A DNA stretch of 18,091 nt from JBHIFE01 sp046760985 (lineage in GTDB: Bacteria > Chloroflexota > Dehalococcoidia > Dehalococcoidales > RBG-16-60-22). Location: the NCBI GenBank assembly GCA_046760985.1, contig JBHIFE010000017.1, positions 1 through 18,091 of the forward strand, given 5' to 3'. Each line of letters begins with the position of its first letter. Position 1 is the stretch's first letter. Below the pieces are notes generated by a model, which saw only the letters and a list, made by a program, of their open reading frames with translations, ran no database searches and had not been told where the DNA came from. This document shows, piece by piece, positions 7,153 through 14,049 of the stretch. Position numbers and translations under genes: made by a program.

Positions 7153-7317
7153 ATGCAGTTTTTTAGGGTCATGGAAAATGGATTTTATCCCTTAATCCCT
7201 CTACCGACAATTTTGGAAATACCAATTACCTTGACAGTCGGGGCAATCTGTGGCATAGTGGTGATGCTCCAGGTAACTGAAGCAGTAGTGATAGACCATC
7301 AAGGGGCAACTGAGTAG
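7153..7317 (+). CDS. Possible small hydrophobic protein, 54 aa (doubtful)
   Basis: An ATG-to-TAG frame of 54 codons with a hydrophobic stretch that could span a membrane (PITLTVGAICGIVVMLQV). No Shine-Dalgarno precedes the first ATG; the second ATG (7171) has AGGG just upstream but too close. It may be chance. No family is recognised. Confidence 0.15.
   Translation: MQFFRVMENGFYPLIPLPTILEIPITLTVGAICGIVVMLQVTEAVVIDHQGATE
7201..7299 (-). CDS. Possible Cys-rich mini-protein, 32 aa (doubtful)
   Basis: A 32-codon ATG-to-TAG frame with a knuckle-like CPDC pair followed by QG, two further cysteines, and an HHH run: four Cys and four His in 32 residues. The frame stays open upstream to a TTG at 7329, adding a hydrophobic LGLLLLSCPL segment with one more Cys. 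No ribosome-binding site is visible on this strand. The composition suggests a metal-binding peptide or degraded gene end, but chance cannot be excluded. Confidence 0.2.
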   Translation of the reverse strand: MVYHYCFSYLEHHHYATDCPDCQGNWYFQNCR

Positions 7318-7360
7318 GAGTAATCCCAAAGGAAGTCGTGAGGTGGAAAATTGCGAAGGC

Positions 7361-7394
7361 AAAAGGTTACCTGGGGCGCTTTTTTAACCCTTTT
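7361..7394. terminator. Weak inverted repeat at end of HPRT fusion gene
   Basis: AAAAGGTTA (7361-7369) pairs with TAACCCTTTT (7385-7394) with one bulged base, around a 15-base loop rich in T on its right side. It overlaps the last codons of the minus-strand fusion gene. The loop is long and the stem is A/T rich, so a terminator role is only possible, not likely. Confidence 0.25.
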
Positions 7395-8832
7395 GGCGAC
7401 TAATCTTTCTCTTTGGCTTTTTCTCAATGCTGGGGATGCCAATAAAAGGGAGATTTCGGTACTCCTCTCGGTAATCTAATCCGTAACCGACCACAAACTC
7501 GTCAGGCACTTCAAAGCCTATATAGTCAAGAGGAATATCTGCTATCCGACGCACTCGCCTATCCAATAGTGTGCACACTGACAGGCTGGCTGGTCCCTTA
7601 GCCCGCAGGTGGTTGAGGATATAATTGAGGGTTATGCCTGTGTCAACTATGTCTTCCACCATAATAACATGCCTGCCGGCTACATTGAGGTCCATATCCT
7701 TGGTTATCTTAACTACGGAGTCATTGTCGCCACCGTAGTATGAAATAGCCATAAAGTCTAAATCAATGGGAATTGTTATCTGGCGAATTAAGTCAGCCAT
7801 GAAGCAGAGAAAACCTCGCTGGACTCCTACCAGGATAGGACGGCGGTCAACATAGTCCTTTGATAGCTGTCCTGCCAGCGCCCGTACCCTTTCATCAATT
7901 TCAGCGGCAGAATATAGCACACGACTAATGCCACGAGCTCGGGTTTGTGCCAGCGGACCACAGCCATACTTGGCTAGCAAGCGGTCATAATCTTTCTTGT
8001 AAAGCAGGGTTATCTTGACTTCTGGGTAAAGCTCCTTGAGACGGCGCAACTTGCGGTTCTTCTCTGTGACCAAACTCTGCTTGAGAGTAGTAAGCTCAAT
8101 GTAGAGGTCAAGGTCGGGGAGATAAAAGTCTGGGGTGAACATTTCAGTGACTTTATCACCCTGCCACCTCAGTGGGAAAGATCGGGGTTCATATACCCAC
8201 TCTATATTGTAGAAGTCAAGTATTTGGGCAAACTCCTTCTCACTGGCGTGGGCAAAGGTCACTGACCGCACCGTGCGCAGTGGGGCAGTTTTAACCAGGG
8301 TTCGAGTTTCTTTCGCCCCCGCCTCCCCACTCTCTTGGGGCAGTGGATTACAGCTAAGAGCTAGAGCAGCCAGATTCGCCATGGTGGTCACGAAATTGAT
8401 ATCCTGGTGGCTGAACTCGTTGCGCTCCTTGGTGTAGACCCTGAGGCTTCCTATAGCTTGACCACCAAGCATTACCGGTATGCCCATTATGAATGTAATG
8501 CCGGCTTTAGCGGCTATTTCGGGATATTGTACGCGGCTATCCTTACCTATCTCAGCTATGACAAATGGCTGCCCACTGATGACTTCAGATAGGCTCTTGT
8601 CGGCATCTAGTATACCTTTACGCAAATAGAACTGGGGCAGTCCCCAGGAGGAACTGTGAATCAGCTTTTTTCTATTGGAGTCAAGGAGTACCAGTGAGGC
8701 GCCAGCCTTCATCGGTCTGGCTGTGCTTCTGACGATAATATCAAGCTTTTCTTTTGGGTTCGCGCTGGAGTTCACCACCGCTACCGCCCGACGCACTGCC
8801 TTGTCGTAGGCACCTTTTCTGCTCAAAGCCAA
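7384..8832 (-). CDS. GAF / PD-(D/E)XK-like / hypoxanthine phosphoribosyltransferase fusion
   Basis: A 482-residue protein in one uninterrupted frame with three parts. Residues about 25-160 form a GAF-like sensor domain (GIPVMLGGQAIGSLRVYTKERNEFS, ending in TTMANLAALAL). Residues about 187-290 resemble a PD-(D/E)XK nuclease fold of the type seen in T7 endonuclease I-like proteins: EWVYEPRSFPL, then TPDFYLPD (D235) and YIELTT (E246), with Thr248 where the catalytic Lys is expected. Residues about 303-470 form a full-length purine phosphoribosyltransferase that salvages hypoxanthine/guanine with PRPP. It has GVQRGFLCF, the PRPP loop VEDIVDTGITL (392-402) and GFEVPDEFVVGYGLDY. The usual LLDK purine-contact lysine is Arg425 (LLDRR). 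The TTG start is set by AGGAG (8839-8843), six bases upstream, and a strong promoter just before it. Normal HPRT is about 180 residues. Confidence 0.88.
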   Translation of the reverse strand: MALSRKGAYDKAVRRAVAVVNSSANPKEKLDIIVRSTARPMKAGASLVLLDSNRKKLIHSSSWGLPQFYLRKGILDADKSLSEVISGQPFVIAEIGKDSRVQYPEIAAKAGITFIMGIPVMLGGQAIGSLRVYTKERNEFSHQDINFVTTMANLAALALSCNPLPQESGEAGAKETRTLVKTAPLRTVRSVTFAHASEKEFAQILDFYNIEWVYEPRSFPLRWQGDKVTEMFTPDFYLPDLDLYIELTTLKQSLVTEKNRKLRRLKELYPEVKITLLYKKDYDRLLAKYGCGPLAQTRARGISRVLYSAAEIDERVRALAGQLSKDYVDRRPILVGVQRGFLCFMADLIRQITIPIDLDFMAISYYGGDNDSVVKITKDMDLNVAGRHVIMVEDIVDTGITLNYILNHLRAKGPASLSVCTLLDRRVRRIADIPLDYIGFEVPDEFVVGYGLDYREEYRNLPFIGIPSIEKKPKRKISRQKG

Positions 8833-8849
8833 CTGGTTCTCCTAATGCC

Positions 8850-8878
8850 ATTGTAGATGTGTTGGCTGTTGTAGTCAA
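8850..8878 (-). promoter_or_regulatory. Strong promoter of the HPRT fusion gene
   Basis: On the minus strand TTGACT (8878-8873, five of six... differing only in the last base) and TACAAT (8855-8850, five of six) are separated by exactly 17 bases. Transcription is predicted to start near 8843, at the edge of the AGGAG ribosome site (8843-8839), giving a leader of only about ten bases before the TTG codon. It also separates the fusion gene from the tRNA-Glu promoter upstream. Confidence 0.7.
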
Positions 8879-8975
8879 CTGTAACAGCAGGTGAAGAAGG
8901 AAAGATATATGCTGATGAGGTGTACCTGTGGATAGCTCAGGGTCGTTTGCAATCTCTGCTCTGGATGAATTAGAA

Positions 8976-9048
8976 TGCCCCCAAGCGAATTCGAATCGCT
9001 GTTGCCGGCTTGAAAGGCCGGTGTCCTAGGCCTCTAGACGATGGGGGC
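8976..9048 (-). tRNA. tRNA-Glu (anticodon TTC)
   Basis: A 73-base cloverleaf on the minus strand. The acceptor stem pairs GCCCCCA (9048-9042) with TGGGGGC (8983-8977), discriminator A. The anticodon stem CCGGC/GCCGG encloses the loop CTTTCAA with anticodon TTC, and the T arm is AGCGA-TTCGAAT-TCGCT. CCA is not encoded (TTC follows). Confidence 0.96.
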
Positions 9049-9058
9049 ACACTGGCTA

Positions 9059-9087
9059 AGTATAGCAGAGACAGAGCCAGCAGGCAA
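9059..9087 (-). promoter_or_regulatory. Promoter of tRNA-Glu
   Basis: On the minus strand TTGCCT (9087-9082, four of six) and TATACT (9064-9059, five of six) are 17 bases apart. The predicted start near 9052 lies four bases before the mature tRNA 5' end. Confidence 0.6.
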
Positions 9088-9120
9088 TACATTGGTTCGC
9101 AATGGGCTACAATACTAGAG

Positions 9121-9738
9121 ATGAGTAAAATAATTGGTTATGAGGAGTCGGGTGGGGTGAGGAAAAGGGAACAGATAAGGAAGAAAATTATTCCTCTTTT
9201 GGCTTTACTCCTTGTTATAGCCATTAGTGTTGTCCTCTTCTTCTATGGGCGGAACCCAGATGTAGTTGCTCAATTGAGAGGCTACGGTTATCTCGGTGCT
9301 TTTTTGATTAGCCTGATTGGAAATGGCTCTATTCTCCTACCTGGTTTAGTTTTGCCGATACTTTCTGGTTTGGGCATTGTTTTATACCCGGTTACTGGGC
9401 TGGTTGGTCCAGCTATGACAGGACTGGCTGGTGGTGCCGGGGCAGCTATCGGTGAGATGGTGGGTTATATGGCTGGCTACAGTGGGAGCGGCATTGTGCA
9501 GAATAGCCAGCTGTATAAGAGGTTGGTAAATTGGGTAAGGCGTTGGGGAACCTTAGCCATATTTCTTTTTGCGCTGGTGCCCCTCTTCTTTGACCTGGTT
9601 GGTCTGGCAGCCGGTGTCCTCCGCTTTCCCTTATGGAAGTTTATCCTTGTCTGCTGGGTGGGGAGAACAATATTATATGTGGCTTTTATAGCGCTCGCTG
9701 TTTTTGGGTGGAAAGTGGTATTACCCTATTTTGGCTAA
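9121..9738 (+). CDS. DedA/VTT (SNARE-associated) family membrane protein
   Basis: About 205 residues, strongly hydrophobic, with the VTT/DedA layout: a positively charged N-terminus (RKREQIRKK), a first membrane helix, then GNGSILLPGLVLPILSG as a re-entrant-type segment, GGAGAAIGEMVGYMAGYSG (the conserved small-residue/Glu motif), and the C-terminal LFALVPLFFDLVGLAAGVLRFPLWKF helices. Family members move lipids, including undecaprenyl phosphate or phospholipids, across the membrane; which one is unknown here. The frame is open further upstream, but that part overlaps tRNA-Glu. ATG 9121 has no ribosome site and lies just after a TACAAT box (9108-9113). GTG 9157, 36 bases later, has GAGGAG (9142-9147) nine bases upstream and may be the true start. 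The stop shares CTAA with the convergent MFS gene. Confidence 0.85.
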   Translation: MSKIIGYEESGGVRKREQIRKKIIPLLALLLVIAISVVLFFYGRNPDVVAQLRGYGYLGAFLISLIGNGSILLPGLVLPILSGLGIVLYPVTGLVGPAMTGLAGGAGAAIGEMVGYMAGYSGSGIVQNSQLYKRLVNWVRRWGTLAIFLFALVPLFFDLVGLAAGVLRFPLWKFILVCWVGRTILYVAFIALAVFGWKVVLPYFG

Positions 9739-11021
9739 TTTTGTCCCTTGATTTTCATGAGCAGCGCCGAACCAGCAATGAAATAAGTAAAGCAAGCCCC
9801 GAGCATAATTTTATAGCCTAGACCAAAGCTAAATGCGTTAAAGGTATCAATTATAGGTCCGATGACAAACAGAGCTAGGGCAGCACCACCAGCTGTAGCT
9901 AGATTGGTCAGACCAAGGTATCGTGCTTCCTCACCCTTAGGCACTAAATCGGTGGCTAAAGCCCAGTTAGAACTCATAAAAGCGCCAGCAGCGATTCCAA
10001 GAATGGCGCCAGCAAACATTATATATTGGTAACTGGGGGAGAAAAATAGCCCCAGAATCCCGAAAGCGCTAAGGAGTCCAGAAAAGACTACCACTGGTCG
10101 GCGTCCCATTCTATCTGATAGACGCCCCGCTGGATAAACGGCAACTATCATGCTAATGCCGACTACAATAAGAAGGTCGGCAGTTACTGCTGCTGGATTG
10201 GCAATGCCAATAAAGTACTTGAGAAAGTAAAAGGCAAATCTCTGTATAGTAGCAAATGCCATAAGGATAAGCAGTCGAGATAGTAGGAACCAGATAAAAT
10301 CACGGTTTGCCTTAACATCAATCTTAAAGCTTCCATATAGCGTTGGTAATAGCGGTAACTTGGGGGCGCTGGGGATAGGATGCTCCTTAACCGTCAGGGT
10401 GGTGGCAATCATGGCTCCCAGCAAGACAATAGCCAGTATTCCCAGAGTCAACCATAGCCACGAACTTCCTTCACCAGCAGAATAATTGTCCATAAAAGGA
10501 CCTATCAGACGCAGCAAGGCAATTCCACCTACTATCTCAAGCAGGCTCTTCACTCCCGAGGCTAGTCCCCTCTTCCCTTCAGGTACCAGGTCGGGAATAA
10601 ATGCCTGATATGGCCCCTGAGCCGTATTACCACTGATCTGTAATAGGCAATAGATGATGAAAATGGCAGCGTAGCTCCCGAAGAAGCCTATTCCGGGAAG
10701 AAACAGAATAGCGGCTATAGTGCCCAGTATAAGGTAAGGTCGCCGGCGTCCCCAACTAAAGCTGGAGCGGTCACTAATCGCCCCAGCTATCGGCTGGACG
10801 GCTATCGCCAGGATTAAACCAGTACCGGTAAGCAGCCCGAGATAGGTGTTCAGTTGTGACTCAGCAACAAAGTCCAGCAGTCGTACCTGCAGAATAATGC
10901 TGTGTAAACTACCCCAGAGGGCAGCCAGGGCAAAACCAAAAATGGTAATCTTGATGTAATCAATACGGCGAAACCGATTATTGCTGTCTATTATCTCGGC
11001 ATGGTTCCCAATTTCTCTCAT
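9735..11021 (-). CDS. MFS transporter (GPH/SLC45-like)
   Basis: A 428-residue major facilitator with about twelve membrane segments. Motif A-like loops occur in both halves: GAISDRSSFSWGRRRPYL after the second helix and GRLSDRMGRRPVVV in the second half. The extended first loop with WGRRRPYL recalls sugar/cation symporters and SLC45-like carriers; the cargo cannot be told. A charged N-terminal tail of about 20 residues precedes the first helix. ATG 11021 has only a weak AAGG two bases upstream, and a TATGCT box with TTGTCT 17 bases further upstream lies so close that the message may be nearly leaderless. It is divergent from pabB and convergent with the DedA gene, with a 4-base stop overlap. 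No functional link to either neighbour is evident. Confidence 0.88.
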   Translation of the reverse strand: MREIGNHAEIIDSNNRFRRIDYIKITIFGFALAALWGSLHSIILQVRLLDFVAESQLNTYLGLLTGTGLILAIAVQPIAGAISDRSSFSWGRRRPYLILGTIAAILFLPGIGFFGSYAAIFIIYCLLQISGNTAQGPYQAFIPDLVPEGKRGLASGVKSLLEIVGGIALLRLIGPFMDNYSAGEGSSWLWLTLGILAIVLLGAMIATTLTVKEHPIPSAPKLPLLPTLYGSFKIDVKANRDFIWFLLSRLLILMAFATIQRFAFYFLKYFIGIANPAAVTADLLIVVGISMIVAVYPAGRLSDRMGRRPVVVFSGLLSAFGILGLFFSPSYQYIMFAGAILGIAAGAFMSSNWALATDLVPKGEEARYLGLTNLATAGGAALALFVIGPIIDTFNAFSFGLGYKIMLGACFTYFIAGSALLMKIKGQN

Positions 11022-11093
11022 TGCCTTAAAGCATAACAGAGCTAGGGCAAAGAGACAATGCCCACGGGAATTCCTATTTTATAAAGTTAGGTA

Positions 11094-11099
11094 TATAAT
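11094..11099 (+). promoter_or_regulatory. -10 box upstream of the pab operon
   Basis: A perfect TATAAT at 11094-11099, with transcription expected near 11106. The -35 at 17 bases' distance (TTCCTA, 11071-11076) matches only three of six, so the promoter may need help or use another element. The leader to the start codon would be 15-24 bases. Confidence 0.5.
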
Positions 11100-11120
11100 C
11101 AATGATGACTCTATTCAGCA

Positions 11121-12572
11121 TTGAAGACGATGAAACGGTATCCATTAGTTGAGGAAATAGATACCCCGCTTGATGCTCCGCAATTCTTTCAGATATTTAA
11201 GAATCGCCCTTTCAGTTTCTTTCTGGATAGTGGCATGGACCCGGGCAGGCTAGGGCGTTACTCCTTCATAGGCAGTGACCCTTTTCTGGTGCTGCGGAGC
11301 CGGGGTGAAGAAGTCTCACTTATTAGAGACGGGATGGAAGAAAGAAGGCGGAGTAATCCTTTTGATGTGGTTGGTGAATTACTGGCGGTCTATTCTCTGG
11401 ATGAGTGCCCGGCTGATATTCCTTTTGTTGGCGGGGCAGTCGGTTATTTCAGTTATGATTTGTGCCATTTCATTGAGCGTCTACCTTCCACTACGGTTGA
11501 TGATTTGAGTCTTCCCCAATGCTATTTAGCTTTCTACGATACCATTGTTGCCTTTGACCATTTGGAAGGGAGGACATATCTGGTATCCACTGGATTTCCT
11601 GAGCTGGAGGAGAGGAAAAGAAAGCAGAGAGCGGAAGAAAAACTCAGCGAGGCGAAGAGCCGGACGCTGAATAACCGCTTAACTTCTATTGCTGAGGAGC
11701 TGCGTTTAACTTCCATAGAAGAAGAAATTGTGCTTAAATCAAATTTTTCCCACGAGGAATACCTTAGGGCTGTGGAAACGGCTAGAGAATACATACGGGC
11801 AGGGGATATCTTTCAGGTAAACCTGTCCCAGAGGTTTGAAGCTGATTTAAGTATTCCACCCTATGAGCTCTACCAAAGATTGCGCCAAATCAATCCCGCC
11901 CCCTTTGCCAGCTATCTTAACTTTGATGGGGTGAGTATTGTTGGTGCTTCGCCGGAAAGATTTCTCAAGGTTCAGGGTGATTGGGTGGAGACCCGCCCTA
12001 TCAAGGGGACACGACCGCGGGGTAAATCAGCCGCTGAGGACAGAGCCTTGGCTGACGAGTTATTGTCCAGCATTAAAGACAGGGCGGAGAATGTTATGAT
12101 TGTTGACCTGGAGCGGAACGACCTGGGGCGGGTGTGTCGCTATGGAACGGTAAGGGTCGCCGAGTTAGCTATTCTGGAGACCTATCCAACTGTCTTCCAT
12201 CTGACCTCTACAGTGAAGGGCAGATTGTGCCCAGGTAAAAGCCGAATCGACCTGCTCAAAGCTACCTTCCCCGGTGGTTCCATAACCGGTGCCCCGAAGG
12301 TACGGGCAATGGAGATTATTGATGAGCTGGAGCCCACCAAAAGGAGCGTTTATACTGGCTCAATTGGCTACCTCAGCTTTAGTGGTGAAATGGACTTAAA
12401 CATCGTTATCCGTACTTTTCTGGTTAAAGAGGGGAGGGCTTACTTTCAGGTCGGGGGTGGCATCGTCTATGATTCAGAACCAGAGGCGGAATATGAGGAG
12501 ACACTGGACAAAGCCAAAGCGCTGGTTCAGGCGCTTAAACTGTCGCCTCAAGTCGTGGTGGTAACACAGTGA
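11121..12572 (+). CDS. pabB: Aminodeoxychorismate synthase component I
   Basis: A 483-residue chorismate-binding enzyme that, with the PabA glutaminase, aminates chorismate to 4-amino-4-deoxychorismate for folate synthesis. PabB rather than TrpE is indicated by PIKGTRPRG: Lys295 sits where aminodeoxychorismate synthases have the catalytic Lys and anthranilate synthases have Ala. Other core motifs are DRAENVMIVDLERNDLGR, TFPGGSITGAPK and GEMDLNIVIRTF. The N-terminal domain has FLDSGMDPGRLGRYSF and GGAVGYFSYD. The frame can start at TTG 11121 or at ATG 11130; neither has a strong Shine-Dalgarno. The stop overlaps the pabA start (GTGA), a sign of translational coupling of the two subunits. First gene of the pabBAC operon. 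Confidence 0.92.
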   Translation: MKTMKRYPLVEEIDTPLDAPQFFQIFKNRPFSFFLDSGMDPGRLGRYSFIGSDPFLVLRSRGEEVSLIRDGMEERRRSNPFDVVGELLAVYSLDECPADIPFVGGAVGYFSYDLCHFIERLPSTTVDDLSLPQCYLAFYDTIVAFDHLEGRTYLVSTGFPELEERKRKQRAEEKLSEAKSRTLNNRLTSIAEELRLTSIEEEIVLKSNFSHEEYLRAVETAREYIRAGDIFQVNLSQRFEADLSIPPYELYQRLRQINPAPFASYLNFDGVSIVGASPERFLKVQGDWVETRPIKGTRPRGKSAAEDRALADELLSSIKDRAENVMIVDLERNDLGRVCRYGTVRVAELAILETYPTVFHLTSTVKGRLCPGKSRIDLLKATFPGGSITGAPKVRAMEIIDELEPTKRSVYTGSIGYLSFSGEMDLNIVIRTFLVKEGRAYFQVGGGIVYDSEPEAEYEETLDKAKALVQALKLSPQVVVVTQ

Positions 12573-13147
12573 TTCTGATTATAGATAACTATGATTCGTT
12601 TGTTTATAACCTGGTCCAGTATCTGGGGGAGCTGGGCTGGGAGCCGGTGGTTTATCGTAACGATTGCTTAACTCTAGAGCAAATTGAAGTTATGGCACCG
12701 ACTCACATCATAATCTCGCCTGGTCCCGGTACTCCTTTAGAGGCAGGAATTTCCAATGATGCCGTGCGTTACTTCCGAGGGAAGACGCCCATTCTAGGAG
12801 TATGTTTGGGACACCAGTGCATCGGCTATGCCTATGGTGGTATAATTAAACGAGCTAAAGTCCCGGTACATGGTAAGACCTCTCTTGTTCTCCACGATGG
12901 TGAAACTATCTTTGAAGGTCTGGCGTCCCCTCTGGTGGGAGGACGCTATCACTCTCTGGTCATAGATGCCGAAACGCTGCCGGCTTCTCTTGAGGTTTCC
13001 GCCAGAACCGAGGAAGGGGAGATTATGGGAGTTAGAAACAGGGAGGATGTAGTCGAGGGAATCCAGTTTCACCCGGAATCCATCCTGACCGATAGAGGCT
13101 ATGATATATTAGCCAACTTTCTGCGCTTACCCAGGTCACCAAAATAG
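12569..13147 (+). CDS. pabA: Aminodeoxychorismate synthase component II (glutamine amidotransferase)
   Basis: A 192-residue class I glutamine amidotransferase subunit that releases ammonia from glutamine for PabB. The catalytic triad is visible: nucleophile Cys79 in GVCLGHQ, and His168 and Glu170 in FHPES. The oxyanion region IISPGPGTP (about residues 48-56) and the N-terminal DNYDSFVYNL are classic for PabA/TrpG. By sequence alone it could also serve anthranilate synthase, as PabA/TrpG subunits are often shared; the operon partner with Lys-type PabB favours folate. It starts at GTG, overlapping the pabB stop by four bases, with no strong ribosome site, so re-initiation is likely. Length is normal for the family. 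Confidence 0.92.
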   Translation: MILIIDNYDSFVYNLVQYLGELGWEPVVYRNDCLTLEQIEVMAPTHIIISPGPGTPLEAGISNDAVRYFRGKTPILGVCLGHQCIGYAYGGIIKRAKVPVHGKTSLVLHDGETIFEGLASPLVGGRYHSLVIDAETLPASLEVSARTEEGEIMGVRNREDVVEGIQFHPESILTDRGYDILANFLRLPRSPK

Positions 13148-13158
13148 GGATAGGGACA

Positions 13159-14049
13159 ATGGAGGAGTTTGTTTACCTGAATGGTTCGCTCATACCGCGC
13201 TCTCAAGCACGGGTATCGGTGTTTGACCATGGTTTCCTCTACGGCTATGGATTGTTTGAGACCATGCGCGCCTATCACGGGAAAATTTTTCTCTTGGAGC
13301 GTCACCTGAAACGTCTACTGAACTCGGCGGTGGTTATTGGCTTGAGTTCCCAGCTGGCTGAAATTGACCTTAGTAAGGCGTGCTACGATACCCTAAAGGC
13401 TAACGGTCTGCTAGATGCTCGCCTGAGGCTTACTGTCTCTAGGGGTGAAGTAGACTCTTTTCCCGGCTCTGGCACTAACGTTGCGCCCACGGTGTTGGTG
13501 ACCGCAACTAGTTATCAGGCGCTATCAGCACAAAGATACAATAAGGGTTTTAAAGCCGGGGTAGCGTCCTTTCGCCGGTATAGCCAATCACCTCTATCCA
13601 GACTTAAATCAGCAAATTACCTGCTTAGTGTTCTGGCGAGGATGGAAGCTGAAGCGTCTGGGCTGGATGAAGCATTGTTATTAAATGAGCACGGGTTTAT
13701 TGCCGAGGGCAGCACAAGCAATATCTTTTTTGTCTCTTCCGTTGGTCTGGTTACTCCATCCTTGGAAAGTGGCATCTTGCCCGGCATCACCCGTGAGGTA
13801 GTCATGGAGCTGGCTGATAGCCTTGGAGTAAATGTTACGGAAGGCGAGGTAAAGTTAGAAGACCTGGGGCAATTTGATGAGGCTTTTCTGACCAATTCGG
13901 TGATGGAGATAATGCCGCTGGTTGAGGTCAGGGACAATGAGGGAAAGAGCCTAACCATCGGTTCGGGAAGACCGGGCAAACTCACCAAAAGACTGATGGC
14001 TGCCTATAAGGAGATGGTGGAGAGGGAGACCTCACGGGTAAACCGCTAA
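13159..14049 (+). CDS. pabC: Class IV aminotransferase-fold enzyme, probable 4-amino-4-deoxychorismate lyase
   Basis: A 296-residue fold-type IV PLP enzyme. The operon position after pabB and pabA makes it the probable lyase that converts aminodeoxychorismate to p-aminobenzoate and pyruvate. The PLP-binding Lys150 is in RLKSANYL, followed by EGSTSNIFF (cofactor phosphate contact) and ILPGITREVVMELA. The N-terminus, VYLNGSLIPRSQARVSVFDHGFLYGYGLFETMR, is the normal family start. Branched-chain or D-amino-acid aminotransferases share this fold, so ilvE/dat is the alternative. A Shine-Dalgarno AGGGA (13146-13150) overlaps the pabA stop and lies eight bases before the ATG, again suggesting coupling. 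Its 3' end overlaps the convergent argC by 18 bases. Confidence 0.85.
   Translation: MEEFVYLNGSLIPRSQARVSVFDHGFLYGYGLFETMRAYHGKIFLLERHLKRLLNSAVVIGLSSQLAEIDLSKACYDTLKANGLLDARLRLTVSRGEVDSFPGSGTNVAPTVLVTATSYQALSAQRYNKGFKAGVASFRRYSQSPLSRLKSANYLLSVLARMEAEASGLDEALLLNEHGFIAEGSTSNIFFVSSVGLVTPSLESGILPGITREVVMELADSLGVNVTEGEVKLEDLGQFDEAFLTNSVMEIMPLVEVRDNEGKSLTIGSGRPGKLTKRLMAAYKEMVERETSRVNR

Larger units (their letters stand above)
7068..7383. other. 316-base convergent gap with two weak small ORFs
   Basis: This gap lies between the stops of the HIT gene (+) and the HPRT fusion gene (-). It has no clear gene or RNA. It holds a possible 54-codon ORF on the plus strand (7153-7317) and a short cysteine-rich ORF on the minus strand (7201-7299); both lack a convincing ribosome site and overlap one another. 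An imperfect inverted repeat, AAAAGGTTA / TAACCCTTTT (7361-7369 and 7385-7394), straddles the end of the fusion gene and may act as a weak terminator. The other convergent pairs in this window are separated by six bases or overlap, so this gap is atypical. Confidence 0.6.

Noticed and set aside
9010..9120. N-terminal extension of the DedA-like frame to base 9010
   Set aside because: It runs through the tRNA-Glu gene and its promoter and has no membrane or family signal; the family part begins after 9121 or 9157.
11275..11508. 77-codon frame inside pabB
   Set aside because: It is an out-of-frame shadow of the conserved PabB N-terminal domain.
11121..12572. Anthranilate synthase component I (trpE)
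   Set aside because: PIKGT (Lys295) and the neighbouring pabA and pabC types favour aminodeoxychorismate synthase; no trp genes follow.
13159..14049. Branched-chain aminotransferase (ilvE)
   Set aside because: Same fold, but placement in the pabBAC operon makes the lyase more likely; kept as an alternative only.
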